64,000 nucleotides of DNA from DASXQK01 sp963724385 (lineage in GTDB: Bacteria; Pseudomonadota; Alphaproteobacteria; Dongiales; Dongiaceae). Shown here piece after piece: positions 33,187 to 42,777 of the stretch. Every line of letters starts with the position of its first letter. The stretch's first letter is position 1. Below the pieces are notes generated by a model. That model had not been told where the DNA came from and searched no databases. It was given only the letters and a program-made list of their open reading frames with translations. Position numbers and translations under genes: made by a program. The stretch spans positions 1,426,001-1,490,000 of the forward strand of contig CAVRUJ010000002.1 of assembly GCA_963724385.1 (NCBI GenBank), given 5' to 3'.

Positions 33187-34953
33187 AACACCTCCTCCCC
33201 CATCTCCATCAGGCTCGCCTTGCCCGCGCCCAGGATCTGGAACAGCGCCGCCTGGCGCGGCAGGACTTCGTGCCATGAAAAACCGCGCGGTGGCGAGCTT
33301 GGCCTGGTAGAAGGCGCTATCCTCGCCCGACTGCTTGGCGAGCGCCACGCGCGCCATGCGGGCCCACATGTAGGCCTGGGCGACGAGAGCGAAGAACTCG
33401 AGATAGTCGCTGGCCGCGGCACCCGCTTCCTCCGGATCGCGCAAGCCCGCTTCGGCGATCTGCGCCGTCAGCTGCTGGAGCCGGGCGAAAGCCTTGGCCA
33501 AAGGCAGCACGAACTCGCCCATGGCGGCCTCGCCGCCCGCTTCCTGGAGGAAGGCCGCCACGGGATGGAAGAACCGGCGCAAGAGGCGCCCTGTGCCGAG
33601 CCCCAGCTTGCGGCCCAGCAGGTCGAGGGCCTGGATGCCGTTGGCGCCTTCGTAGATCTGGGTGATGCGCGCGTCGCGCATCAGCTGTTCCATGCCGTTG
33701 TCGCGGATGTAGCCGTGCCCGCCCCAGACCTGCACGGCCATGCTGGCGCTCTCGAAGCCGAGATCGGTGAAGGAAGCCTTGGCGATAGGCGTCATCAGGG
33801 CGAGGAGATCCTCGGCCTCGGCCCGGCGCTCAGGCTCGGGATGCCTGGCCGCGTCGTCGGCCGCAAGCCCGATCCACACCGCGAGCGCGCGCGAAGCCTC
33901 GATCCGTGAACGCATGGTGAGGAGAAGCCGCCGGATGTCGGGATGGACGATGAGGGGATCGGCCGGCTGGTCGGGGAACTTGGCGCCGGCGAGGCTCCGG
34001 CCCTGGAGCCTCGTGCGGGCGTAGTCGCGCGCACCCTGATAGGCGGCCTCGGCCAGGCCGAGCCCTTGGACAGCGACGCCGAGGCGCGCGGCATTCATCA
34101 TGGTAAACATGGCCGACATGCCCTTGTTGGGGCGGCCGACGAGCCAGCCGGTGGCACCGTCGAAGTTGATCTGGCAGGTGGGCGAAGCGTGGATGCCCAT
34201 CTTCTTCTCGATGGCGCCGCAGGCGACCCGGTTGCGCGTTCCGTCGGGCAGGACCTTGGGCACCAGGAACAGGCTGATGCCGCGCGTCCCGCTCGGCGCG
34301 TCGGGCAGGCGCGCCAGCACCAGATGCAGGATGTTCTCCGTCAGGTCGTGCTCGCCCGCCGAGATGAAGATCTTGCCGCCGGTGATGCGGTAGCTGCCGT
34401 CGGGCGCGGGCGCGGCCTTGCAGCGCACCAGGCCGAGGTCGGTGCCGCATTGGGGCTCGGTCAGGCACATGGTGCCGGCCCATGACCCGTCGGCGAGCTT
34501 CGGAAGGTAGCGCTGCTTGATCTCGTCGGAGCCGTGGAGCGACAGCGCGTTGTAAGCGCCCTGGCTCAAGCCCGGGAACATGCCGAAGGCGAGATTGGTG
34601 GCGCAGATCATCTCCTCGACCAGCAGGTTCAGGACATGGGGCAGGCCCTGGCCGCCATAGGCCGGATCGGCGGCGAGCGAGATCCAGCCGCCGGCGGCGA
34701 ATTCCTTGTAGGCCTCCTTGAAGCCCGCGGGCGTCATCACCGTGCCGTTCTCGAAACGACAGCCTTCCTCGTCGCCGCTGCGATTGAGCGGCAGGAGCCT
34801 TTCCGCGGTGAAGGCCGCCGCCGCATCGAGCACGCTGTCGAGGAGATCGCGGGTCGCTTCCTGGTAGCCCGGCAGCTTGGCCAGCGCGTCGGCGCCATGC
34901 AGCTCATAGAGCAGGAATCGCATGTCCCGGAGCGGCGCTTGATAGGCGGGCAT
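33183..34953 (-). CDS. Acyl-CoA dehydrogenase (large FadE-like), frameshifted near its 3' end
   Basis: Flavoenzyme for the first beta-oxidation step; about 590 residues. It begins MPAYQAPLRDMRFLLYELHG, typical of this subfamily. TMCLTEPQCGTDLG and GGKIFISAGEHDLTENI form the FAD and substrate region, and VQVWGGHGYIRDNGMEQLMR plus ITQIYEGANGIQALDL follow. The frame breaks near 33270-33277. LATARFFMAR should continue VLPRQAALFQILGAGKASLM and stop at 33183. Instead one extra base (cacgaagtcc for cacgagtcc) shifts it into RSPAAPGG, and the shifted frame runs antisense through the YdcF gene to 32692. Likely sequence error. Last gene of the fad operon, nine bases after the fadN stop. Confidence 0.92.
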
Positions 34954-34961
34954 GTCGGGCC

Positions 34962-37289
34962 TCAATTCCTGAGCGGCTTGCCGGTGGCGAGCGTGTGTTC
35001 CATCCGGGCGAGCGTCTTTGGCAGACGCATGAGGCCCATGATCGCCTCGCGCTCGAGCCTGGAGACTTTGTCCTCCGTCACCGGCAGGGTCTGGTCCGCT
35101 TCCGGCCCGCCGGAAAGCACATTGGCCAGCGCCTCGGCCACCACCCGGTCATGCGCCGTCGCCTTGCCCTGGCGCACGAAAATGTCCGCCGCCAGCATCA
35201 GCGCCGTCTTGCCCGATGGGCCGGCCAAATGGAATTCCGCCGGTGCCGGCGCCTTGTAGTCCTTGACCAAGGCGAGCGCCTTCGCCTTGGCGGCGGCGAG
35301 CAGGCGCTCGCGGTTCATGACGATGTCGTCGCTGCCCTTGAGGAACCCGAGGTCGCGCGCTTCGGCCGCCGAGCGGCCGACCTTGGATGCGGCGATGGTC
35401 TCGAAGGCGCGGATCGCCGCCGGCATGGGACCCTTGGGCAGGCCGGGCGCCAGGCCCCGGGCCAGCATCTCCTTGCAGCCGCCCCAGCCGGGCACCAGGC
35501 CCACGCCCGTCTCCACCAGGCCGATATAGCTCTCGGCATGGGCGACGACCGCCGCGCAATGAAGCAGGATCTCGCAAGCCCCGCCGAGCGCCAGGCCCGC
35601 CGGCGCGCCGACCACCGGGAAGGGCGCGTATTTCACCGCCTTGTAGGCCGCCTGGCCGGCCGCGACCATGTCCTCCATCATCGGCCACATGGCGAGATTG
35701 GCCGAGAACAGGGCGAGGCCGAGGTTGACGCCCGCGGAGAAGTTTTCGCCTTCGTTGTAGACGACCAGCGCCTTCATCCCGCGTTTGGGCAGGCTCTCCA
35801 CCGATTGCTTCAACAGGCCGAGGGATTCGGCGTCGATGCTGTTCATCTTGCTGTGCTGCTCGAAACAGGCGACCCCGTCGCCAAGATCCCAGAGGCTGGC
35901 CGAGTTCACCGAGGCGAGCGGCTTGCCGGCGCGCTTCACGTCGTCCAGGAGCAGCACGCCTGCGGCGCGCGGGATCGGGATGTAGCCGCCGGCGAATCCG
36001 AACTGCCGGCGCTCCTTTCCCTCCTCGCGATAGAAGCCGCCGGCCTTGGCCGCGGCGGCGAGCAGCGGCGGCACGGCCTGCTTGTCCGCCGCCAGGCGCT
36101 CGGCCAACCAGGCAGCACCCAACCGGTCGATCAGCTCGAAGGGACCGCGCTTCCAGTTGTAGCCAAGCCGCATCGCCCGATCGACCGAGGCCACGTCTTC
36201 GGCGATCTCGGCTGCCACATGGGCAGCGTAGCTCAACAGCCGGGAGAGCACGCGCCAGGCATAGCGTCCACCCTTGTCGGGATGCTCGACCAGGGCCCTG
36301 AGGCCGGTCTTGGCCGCGGCGACGCTTTCGAGCCGCGCCTCGATCAGCGGCCGGTATTGGCCGGTGTTGAAATCGAGCGCCTCGAGATGTTTTTCGGCGC
36401 CGTTGCGGACCATGCGGTAGAAGCCGCCCTTGCCTTTCCGCCCGGTATAGCCATCGGCGATCATCTTGTGGAACAGCGGCCAGTTGCGCCGGATGGCGAG
36501 ATAGGGATCGCCCTTGGGTAGCGCCGCCGCCAGGGATTCGTCCACATGGGGCTGGAGGTCGAGGCCGACCAGGTCGAGCAGGCCGAAAATGCCGGTCTTG
36601 GGAATGCCGACGGGCAGGCCCATGACCGCGTCGGCTTCCTCCACGCTGAGCCCGCCTTCGGCTGCTTCCAGGCTGGCGCATTGCAGCCAGAAGACGCCGA
36701 TCCGGTTGGCGACGAAGCCCGGGGTATCCCGGCACCAGACGATGCCTTTGCCCAGGCGCCGGTCGGCGAAATCGGCCAGCGCCACAAGGGCCGGCGTCCG
36801 TCCCGCGGGGCCGGCGACGATTTCGAGCAGGCGCATGTAGCGCGGCGGATTGAAGAAATGCGTGATCGCGAAGTCGCCTGCGGCTTCGGCGGGCAAGCCC
36901 TCGACAAGCTGGGCGAGCGGCATGGTCGAGGTGTTGGAGCTGAGGATCGCCCCGGGCCGCTTCACCGCCAGCACGCGCCGGTAGAGGGCGCGCTTCACCT
37001 CCAGGTTCTCGACCACGGCCTCGACGATCCAGTCGCAATCCTTGAGACGGTCGAGATGATCCTCGATGTTGCCCGGCCGGATTAGCCGGGCGTTGTCCTT
37101 ATGCATGAGCGGGGCGGGATCGGTCTTGGTCAGGCGTTCGATGGCCGATTCGGCGATCAGGTCGCGCCGCGTCCCTTCCTTGGGAAGGATGTCCAAGAGG
37201 TCGACGCCGATGCCCGCATTGGCGATCTGAGCCGCGATCCCCGCCCCCATCACCCCGGCGCCGATGACCGCGGCCCGGCGGATCTCCAC
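34962..37289 (-). CDS. 3-hydroxyacyl-CoA dehydrogenase / enoyl-CoA hydratase, FadN type
   Basis: A 775-residue bifunctional beta-oxidation enzyme. The N-terminal half is hydroxyacyl-CoA dehydrogenase: AAVIGAGVMGAGIAAQIANA, SSNTSTMPLAQLVEG, FFNPPRYMRLLEIV and DTPGFVANRIG. A second HAD C-domain follows at about 330-450. The C-terminal third is a crotonase fold (ALVVYNEGENFSAGVNLGLA, GAPAGLALGGACEILLHCAA, ETGVGLVPGWGGCKEML) with the catalytic glutamates in place. Dehydrogenase first, hydratase second is the order of Bacillus FadN, reversed from E. coli FadB. Start is GTG at 37289 overlapping the thiolase TAG stop by one base. Confidence 0.94.
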   Translation of the reverse strand: MEIRRAAVIGAGVMGAGIAAQIANAGIGVDLLDILPKEGTRRDLIAESAIERLTKTDPAPLMHKDNARLIRPGNIEDHLDRLKDCDWIVEAVVENLEVKRALYRRVLAVKRPGAILSSNTSTMPLAQLVEGLPAEAAGDFAITHFFNPPRYMRLLEIVAGPAGRTPALVALADFADRRLGKGIVWCRDTPGFVANRIGVFWLQCASLEAAEGGLSVEEADAVMGLPVGIPKTGIFGLLDLVGLDLQPHVDESLAAALPKGDPYLAIRRNWPLFHKMIADGYTGRKGKGGFYRMVRNGAEKHLEALDFNTGQYRPLIEARLESVAAAKTGLRALVEHPDKGGRYAWRVLSRLLSYAAHVAAEIAEDVASVDRAMRLGYNWKRGPFELIDRLGAAWLAERLAADKQAVPPLLAAAAKAGGFYREEGKERRQFGFAGGYIPIPRAAGVLLLDDVKRAGKPLASVNSASLWDLGDGVACFEQHSKMNSIDAESLGLLKQSVESLPKRGMKALVVYNEGENFSAGVNLGLALFSANLAMWPMMEDMVAAGQAAYKAVKYAPFPVVGAPAGLALGGACEILLHCAAVVAHAESYIGLVETGVGLVPGWGGCKEMLARGLAPGLPKGPMPAAIRAFETIAASKVGRSAAEARDLGFLKGSDDIVMNRERLLAAAKAKALALVKDYKAPAPAEFHLAGPSGKTALMLAADIFVRQGKATAHDRVVAEALANVLSGGPEADQTLPVTEDKVSRLEREAIMGLMRLPKTLARMEHTLATGKPLRN

Positions 37290-38422
37290 TAGACGGCCTC
37301 CAGGATGGTGGTGATGCCCTGGCCGCCGCCGATGCATTGGGTCGAGAGCGCCAGGCCCTTGCCCTCGCGCTGCATGATGGCCGCGGCCTTGCCGGTGATC
37401 CGCGCGCCCGTCGCGCCCAGCGGATGGCCGATGGCGATGCCGCCGCCGTCGATATTGGTCCTGGCCCAGTCGAGGCCGAGGTCGTCGATGCAGGCGAGCG
37501 CCTGGACGGCGAAGGCCTCGTTCAGCTCGACGACATCGATGTCCTTGACGACGAGGCCGGCGCGCTTGAGGGCCTTCTGCGTCGAGATGACCGGCCCGAT
37601 GCCCATCAGCTCGGGCGCGCAACCGGCGACGGCCGCGGCCTTGATCCGGGCGATGGGCTTCAGCCCATGGGCCTTGGCATAGTCCTCGCTCACCACCAGC
37701 ACCGCCGAGGCGCCGTCGGTGAGCGGCGAGGACGTGCCGGCAGTCACCGCGCCCTTCTCCTCGAAGGCGGGCTTCAGGTCGGACAGGATTTTCAGGTCGG
37801 TGCCGGGTCGGATGCAGCCGTCCTTCTCGATCCGCTCGTTTCCCGCCGTGATGGCGACCAGCTCCTCGGCGAACTTGCCCGCCGCTTCGGCCGCGGCAGC
37901 CCTGGCATGGCTATCCACGGCGAGCTTCTCCTGCCGGTCGCGGGGAATCTTGTACTTGCGGGCGAGATTCTCCGCCGTCTCGCCCATGGACATGTAGGCG
38001 GCGGTTTGGGCGGCCAGTTTCGGGTGCGGCAACGGGTTGAACCCGCCCATGGGAATCCGGGTCATGGACTCGATGCCGGCGGCCACGAAGGCCTCGCCGC
38101 TGCCGAGCCCGATGGCGCCGGCCGCCATGTGGATCGCCTGCATGGAAGAGCCGCAGAACCGGTTGACCGTGGTCCCGGCCACGCTCAGGGGCAAACCCGC
38201 CAGCAGCCCCGCCAGCCGCGCGATGTTGAGCCCCTGCTCGCCCTCGGGCATGGCGCAACCGACCATGAGATCCTCGATGTCGGCGCCCGGCACGCCGGTC
38301 TTAGCCAGCAGGCCCTGGACCACCTGGGCCAGGAGATCGTCGGGCCGGACCCTGGCGAAGGCGCCCTTGCCGGCGAAATGGAAGGGCGAGCGCACATAAC
38401 CGGCGATGACGGCGTTCCTCAT
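37289..38422 (-). CDS. fadA: Acetyl-CoA acyltransferase (beta-ketothiolase)
   Basis: Last step of beta-oxidation, cleaving 3-ketoacyl-CoA with CoA. 377 residues. The acyl-accepting Cys90 lies in VNRFCGSSMQAIHMAAG; NEAFAVQAL, GGGIAIGHPLGATGAR (catalytic His) and CIGGGQG (second Cys) complete the active site. The start at 38422 overlaps the fadD stop (ATGA), and the stop overlaps the fadN start, so three fad genes are tightly coupled. A longer in-frame upstream extension has no thiolase similarity and is rejected. Confidence 0.96.
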   Translation of the reverse strand: MRNAVIAGYVRSPFHFAGKGAFARVRPDDLLAQVVQGLLAKTGVPGADIEDLMVGCAMPEGEQGLNIARLAGLLAGLPLSVAGTTVNRFCGSSMQAIHMAAGAIGLGSGEAFVAAGIESMTRIPMGGFNPLPHPKLAAQTAAYMSMGETAENLARKYKIPRDRQEKLAVDSHARAAAAEAAGKFAEELVAITAGNERIEKDGCIRPGTDLKILSDLKPAFEEKGAVTAGTSSPLTDGASAVLVVSEDYAKAHGLKPIARIKAAAVAGCAPELMGIGPVISTQKALKRAGLVVKDIDVVELNEAFAVQALACIDDLGLDWARTNIDGGGIAIGHPLGATGARITGKAAAIMQREGKGLALSTQCIGGGQGITTILEAV

Positions 38423-40149
38423 GACGAGGCATCCTCTTGAAGGAGCTGCTTCTTGTCGATCTTGCCGACGGCCGTCTTGGGCAGCTGATCGCGGAACGCC
38501 ACCTGCTTCGGCCGTTCGATGGGTGAGAGCTTGTCGGCGAGGAAGCCTTCCAGCGCTTCGGCGCCCAGCTCGTGGCCGGGCTTCAGCACCACGAAGCATT
38601 TCACCGTCTGGCCGCGATAGGCGTCGGCGACCCCGACCACGGCGCATTCCAGCACCGCCGGATGGAGCATGACCGCCTCCTCGATGTTGCGCGGGTAGAT
38701 CTTGAAGCCGCCGGCGATGATCATGTCCTTGAGGCGATCGGTCAGATAGACGTAGCCGTCGGCATCCATGTGGCCGATATCGCCCGTCGCCAGGCGCCCA
38801 TCGGCGAGCACCTTGGCCGTCTCGTCGGGACGCTTCCAGTATCCCGCCATCACCTGGGGGCCCGAGATGCAGATCTCGCCGGTCTCGCCCGGCGGCAGGG
38901 CCCGGCGCGGCACATCCACCGACATGATCTCGACCACCGTGCCGGGATAGGGCAGGCCAACAGAACCGGGCCGGCCCTCGCCCGTGGCCGGGTTGGTGCA
39001 GACCACGGGCGAGCATTCGCTGAGGCCGTATCCTTCGAGCAGCCGAACGCCGGTCTTCTCCACGAAGGCGCGGGCGAGCTCATGGGGCAGCGGCGCGCCG
39101 CCGGAGATGCAGTAGTGGAGGGAGCTTATGTCGTACTTCGCCAGGTTCGGCGCGTTGAGGATGGCGTTGAAGATGGTCGGCACGCCTGGCATGGCCGTGG
39201 GCCGGCAGCGCTGGATGGTCATCAGCAGCTCGTCCAGCTCGAAGCGTGGAAGCAGGACCATCTCCGCTCCCTCGTGAAGGGCCCAGTTCATCACTACGGT
39301 CATGGCGAAGACATGGAACAGCGGTAATACGCCGAGCGTGATCCTGGGTCCCTCGCCGATATGCGCGAACCATCGGGCGCACTGCTCGGCATTGGCATAG
39401 AGATTGGCATGCGTCAGCATCGCCGCCTTGGGCACGCCGGTGGTGCCCCCGGTGTATTGCAGGAGCGCGATGGAGTTGCGGGGATCGGTCGGCTCGGCCG
39501 CGATCGCGCCATCATTGGCGATCAGCCGGTCGAAGGGCACATGCAAGGCGTCAGACGGGATCTGGGCCACCTCGTGGCGCATGACCCAGGGATAGACCCA
39601 GTTGCGCGGGAAGGGCAGCGCCTCGGCCAGCCGGCAGACGACGACATTCTTCAGCCGGCTTCCGGCCATGACGGCGGCAAGTTTGACGTAGAGCTGGGCG
39701 GCGTCGAGGATCACCATGATGTCGGTGTCGGAATCCTCGATCTGGTGGGCCAACTCACGCTCGGCGTAGAGGGGATTGAAGTTGACGATCGTGCCCCCGG
39801 CCTTGAGCGCGGCGTAATAGCAGATGACCGAATAAGGTGTGTTCGGCAGGCAGAGCCCGACCTTGATCCCCGGCCGGACACCCAGCGCCTTCATGCCTTT
39901 GGCGGCCCGGTTCACCAGCTGCCCCACCTCGGCGTAGTCATAGCGCTTGCCCAGGAAATCGATGCAAGGCCGCTTGGCGAAACGGGCGACCGCGTCGTCC
40001 ATGAGGGCATAGAGCGGCTTGACCCCCACGGGGGCGCCCCAGTCCACATCTTTCGGATAGGATTTGAGCCAGGGGAAGTCCCCGGCCTCCTTTTCCGTCG
40101 CCTCGCGCATCGGCAATGGCTCCGCCGCCTCGTCCGAGGCGCCAAACAT
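38419..40149 (-). CDS. fadD: Long-chain fatty-acid-CoA ligase
   Basis: Activates fatty acids with ATP and CoA. 576 residues, ANL superfamily. The P-loop-like core YTGGTTGVPKAAMLTHANL, then LLEGYGLSECSPVV (A5), ATGDIGHMDADGYVYLTDRL (A7) and KDMIIAGGFKIYPRNIEE (A8), with the C-terminal Lys in KTAVGKIDKK. First gene of the minus-strand fadD-fadA-fadN-acyl-CoA dehydrogenase operon. The start at 40149 could be an internal Met (MREATEK) ~14 codons later. The 180-base region to pgk holds a perfect palindrome that may be its operator. Confidence 0.94.
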   Translation of the reverse strand: MFGASDEAAEPLPMREATEKEAGDFPWLKSYPKDVDWGAPVGVKPLYALMDDAVARFAKRPCIDFLGKRYDYAEVGQLVNRAAKGMKALGVRPGIKVGLCLPNTPYSVICYYAALKAGGTIVNFNPLYAERELAHQIEDSDTDIMVILDAAQLYVKLAAVMAGSRLKNVVVCRLAEALPFPRNWVYPWVMRHEVAQIPSDALHVPFDRLIANDGAIAAEPTDPRNSIALLQYTGGTTGVPKAAMLTHANLYANAEQCARWFAHIGEGPRITLGVLPLFHVFAMTVVMNWALHEGAEMVLLPRFELDELLMTIQRCRPTAMPGVPTIFNAILNAPNLAKYDISSLHYCISGGAPLPHELARAFVEKTGVRLLEGYGLSECSPVVCTNPATGEGRPGSVGLPYPGTVVEIMSVDVPRRALPPGETGEICISGPQVMAGYWKRPDETAKVLADGRLATGDIGHMDADGYVYLTDRLKDMIIAGGFKIYPRNIEEAVMLHPAVLECAVVGVADAYRGQTVKCFVVLKPGHELGAEALEGFLADKLSPIERPKQVAFRDQLPKTAVGKIDKKQLLQEDASS

Positions 40150-40244
40150 AGAGCGGCCGGCGGCGAAATGCGATGCGCGGTTGAGCAGACCAGGCTTTCG
40201 AAGGGGCCATGGCCGCGTGTCGCGGGTTCAGCACCAACAGGCGA

Positions 40245-40256
40245 TGACAATTGTCA
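40245..40256. promoter_or_regulatory. Perfect 12-bp palindrome between fadD and pgk
   Basis: TGACAATTGTCA lies 96 bp before fadD and 72 bp before pgk. Short perfect dyads of this kind are typical operator cores for TetR/GntR-type regulators such as those controlling fatty-acid genes. No regulator gene is next to it, so assignment is inference. Confidence 0.45.
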
Positions 40257-40327
40257 CAGCCGCAATGAGGCAAGCGCGTCGCAATGGCCATTGCCAAGGC
40301 GCGCTCTCTTCCTGATAGTCGCCGGCC

Positions 40328-41527
40328 ATGGGCGCCTATAGAACCATCGACGACCTGGACGTGGCGGGAAAACGCGTGCTTGTGCGCGCCGATTTCAATG
40401 TGCCCATGAAGAAGGGCAAGGTCACCGACAGCACCCGCATCGAACGCGGGGCAGCGACCATCGCCGAGCTCGCCGGCCGCGGAGCCAAGGTCATCATCCT
40501 CTCCCATTTCGGGCGGCCGGAAGGCAAGACGGTGCCGGAGATGTCGCTCAGGCCCATCGCGCCGGTCCTGTCCCAGGCGCTCGCGGGCCTGCCCGTCGCC
40601 TTTGCCGAGGACTGCGTCGGCGAGGTCGCGCGCGACGCCGTGGCCAGGCTCGGCAACGGCGATGTGCTGCTGCTGGAGAATGTCCGTTTCCATCCCGGCG
40701 AGGAAAAGAACGATCCCGCCTTCGCCGGCGCGCTCGCGGCGCTGGGCGATCTTTACGTCAACGACGCCTTCTCCTGCGCCCATCGCGCTCACGCCTCGAC
40801 CGAGGCGATCGCCCGGCTCCTGCCCTCGGCCGCGGGACGGCTCATGGAGGCCGAGCTGGATCATCTCGAGCGGGCGCTCGGCCGGCCGGAGCGGCCGTTG
40901 GCGGCCATCGTCGGCGGCGCCAAGGTCTCGACCAAGCTCGCCTTGCTAGGCAACCTCCTCGCCAAGGTCGACCTGCTGGCGATCGGCGGCGGCATGGCCA
41001 ACACTTTTCTCAACGCCGAGGGCAAGGCCATCGGCAAATCGCTGGCCGAGCGGGACATGGCCGCGACGGCGCGCGAGATCCTCGCAAAGGCCCGGGCGGG
41101 CAAGGTCCAGATCGTCCTTCCCCTCGACGCAGTGGTGGCGGCGGAATTGAAGCCGGGCGTGGAAGCGAAGACCGTGGCGATCGATGCGATCCCGGCCGAC
41201 GGCATGATCCTCGACGTCGGCCCGGCGACCGTCGCCGACCTGGAGCGGCGCCTTGCAGACTGCCGCACCTTGGTCTGGAACGGGCCGCTCGGCGCCTTCG
41301 AGACGCCGCCCTTCGAGGCCGGCACGACGGCGCTGGCCCGCAAGGCGGCTGAGCTCACGACAAGCGGCCGGCTGCTTTCGGTGGCCGGCGGCGGTGACAC
41401 GGTCGCAGCGCTCATTCAAGCCGGCGTGGCGGATCGCTTCTCCTATGTCTCCACCGCAGGCGGCGCCTTTCTCGAATGGCTCGAGGGCAAGACCCTTCCC
41501 GGCGTCGCCGCCCTGGCGCGCAAGTAA
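40328..41527 (+). CDS. pgk: Phosphoglycerate kinase
   Basis: Glycolytic/gluconeogenic enzyme interconverting 1,3-bisphosphoglycerate and 3-phosphoglycerate. 399 residues, normal length. VLVRADFNVPMKKGKVTDSTR is the N-terminal signature, ILSHFGRPEGK and NDAFSCAHRAHAST form the substrate site, KVSTKLALL follows, and VWNGPLGAFETPPFE with SVAGGGDTVAAL form the nucleotide site. Not next to gap or fba here. The next gene starts 11 bases later on the same strand. Confidence 0.98.
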   Translation: MGAYRTIDDLDVAGKRVLVRADFNVPMKKGKVTDSTRIERGAATIAELAGRGAKVIILSHFGRPEGKTVPEMSLRPIAPVLSQALAGLPVAFAEDCVGEVARDAVARLGNGDVLLLENVRFHPGEEKNDPAFAGALAALGDLYVNDAFSCAHRAHASTEAIARLLPSAAGRLMEAELDHLERALGRPERPLAAIVGGAKVSTKLALLGNLLAKVDLLAIGGGMANTFLNAEGKAIGKSLAERDMAATAREILAKARAGKVQIVLPLDAVVAAELKPGVEAKTVAIDAIPADGMILDVGPATVADLERRLADCRTLVWNGPLGAFETPPFEAGTTALARKAAELTTSGRLLSVAGGGDTVAALIQAGVADRFSYVSTAGGAFLEWLEGKTLPGVAALARK

Positions 41528-41538
41528 GGACGCCGGTT

Positions 41539-42765
41539 TTGCGCGCGCTCATCCCGTCGCTCCTGGCCTTGCTGCTCCTGGCCTCGCCGGCCATGGCCGA
41601 GATGAACGACCAGGCTCCCGACCAGCGCTTCCAGTTCGACCCCAACAAGCTGCCAGCGCCAGCGCCCGATGAGAGCGTTGCCAACGGCCCGAATACCCTA
41701 GCGCTGCCCGACCCGCCGCCCTTCAAGCTGCCACCGGGATTCGCGGTCAACAGGTTCGCAGGGCCCTTCTCCTATCCCCGTTGGCTCACCGTTGCGCCCA
41801 ATGGTGATGTGTTCCTGGCGCTGCCCGATTCCGGCGAGGTGATGCTGCTGCGCGATTCGAACGGCGAGGGCCGGGCCGACCTTGTGACGGTCTTCGCCCA
41901 CGGCTTCCACCGGCCCCATGGCCTGGCCGTCCAGGACGGTTACCTCTACGTCGCCGATGTGGAGCGGATCTGGCGCCTGGCCTGGCATGCCGGCGACAGC
42001 CGCGCTGCCGGCAGGGCCGAGCCGGTCACCGCCTATGGCGTCTTCGGCTCGGCCAAGGGTCATTGGACCCGCAACATCGTCTTTGCCCCCGACGGCAAGC
42101 GCTTCTTCGTCGACGTGGGTTCGGCCGACAACATCGGCGAGGATCCCTCGCCCCGCGCCACGGTGCAGAGTTTCGCCGCCGACGGCGGCGATCAGCGGAC
42201 CTTCGCCTCGGGCCTGCGCAATGCCGTGGGCATCGCCTTCTATCCGGGGACCGACGACCTCTACGTGGTGGTGAACGAGCGCGATGGGATGGGTGCCGGC
42301 CTGGTGCCCGATTATTTCACCCGGCTGCAGGATGGCGGATTCTACGGCTGGCCTTACGCTTATATCGGCCAGCATGTTCAGCCCGATATGCCCAAGCGCC
42401 CGGATATGGTGGCGAGGTCCATCGTTCCCGACCTCCTGTTCCAGTCCCATTCGGCGCCGCTCGGCCTCGTCTTCTACGAAGGCGCCATGTTCCCGGCCGA
42501 GTATCAAGGCGATGCTTTCGTCAGCCTGCACGGCTCCTGGAACGCCGAGCAGCCGACCGGCTACAAGATCGTTCGGGTGCCGTTCAAGAACGGGCGTCCC
42601 GTCGGCTACTATGAAAACTTCCTCACCGGATTCTGGCTCAACGGCGAATCCCCGGCCAGTGTCTTCGGCAGGCCCGTCGGCCTCGCCGTCGCCAAGGACG
42701 GAAGCCTGCTGGTGGCCGACGACGTGAGCGGCATCATCTGGCGCGTCAGCTACCGGAAGCCTTGA
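41539..42765 (+). CDS. Secreted sorbosone/glucose dehydrogenase-like beta-propeller protein
   Basis: 408 residues starting at TTG 41539 (aagga ribosome-binding site eight bases upstream). A signal peptide (LRALIPSLLALLLLASPAMA) precedes a six-bladed GSDH/PQQ-type propeller: AVNRFAGPFSYPRWLTVAPNGDV, HGFHRPHGLAVQDGYLYVAD, FASGLRNAVGIAFYPGTDDL, GFYGWPYAYIGQH, FVSLHGSWNAEQPTGYKIVR and GLAVAKDGSLLVADD. Family members are periplasmic aldose or L-sorbosone dehydrogenases, some using PQQ. Whether it binds PQQ cannot be judged by eye. It is likely co-transcribed with pgk. Confidence 0.88.
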   Translation: MRALIPSLLALLLLASPAMAEMNDQAPDQRFQFDPNKLPAPAPDESVANGPNTLALPDPPPFKLPPGFAVNRFAGPFSYPRWLTVAPNGDVFLALPDSGEVMLLRDSNGEGRADLVTVFAHGFHRPHGLAVQDGYLYVADVERIWRLAWHAGDSRAAGRAEPVTAYGVFGSAKGHWTRNIVFAPDGKRFFVDVGSADNIGEDPSPRATVQSFAADGGDQRTFASGLRNAVGIAFYPGTDDLYVVVNERDGMGAGLVPDYFTRLQDGGFYGWPYAYIGQHVQPDMPKRPDMVARSIVPDLLFQSHSAPLGLVFYEGAMFPAEYQGDAFVSLHGSWNAEQPTGYKIVRVPFKNGRPVGYYENFLTGFWLNGESPASVFGRPVGLAVAKDGSLLVADDVSGIIWRVSYRKP

Positions 42766-42777
42766 ACGCAGGCGTTG

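Noticed and set aside
37290..37622. N-terminal extension of the FadN-type enzyme
   Set aside because: Overlaps the thiolase in another frame and is unrelated to the family; GTG at 37289 with stop-start overlap is the fitting start.
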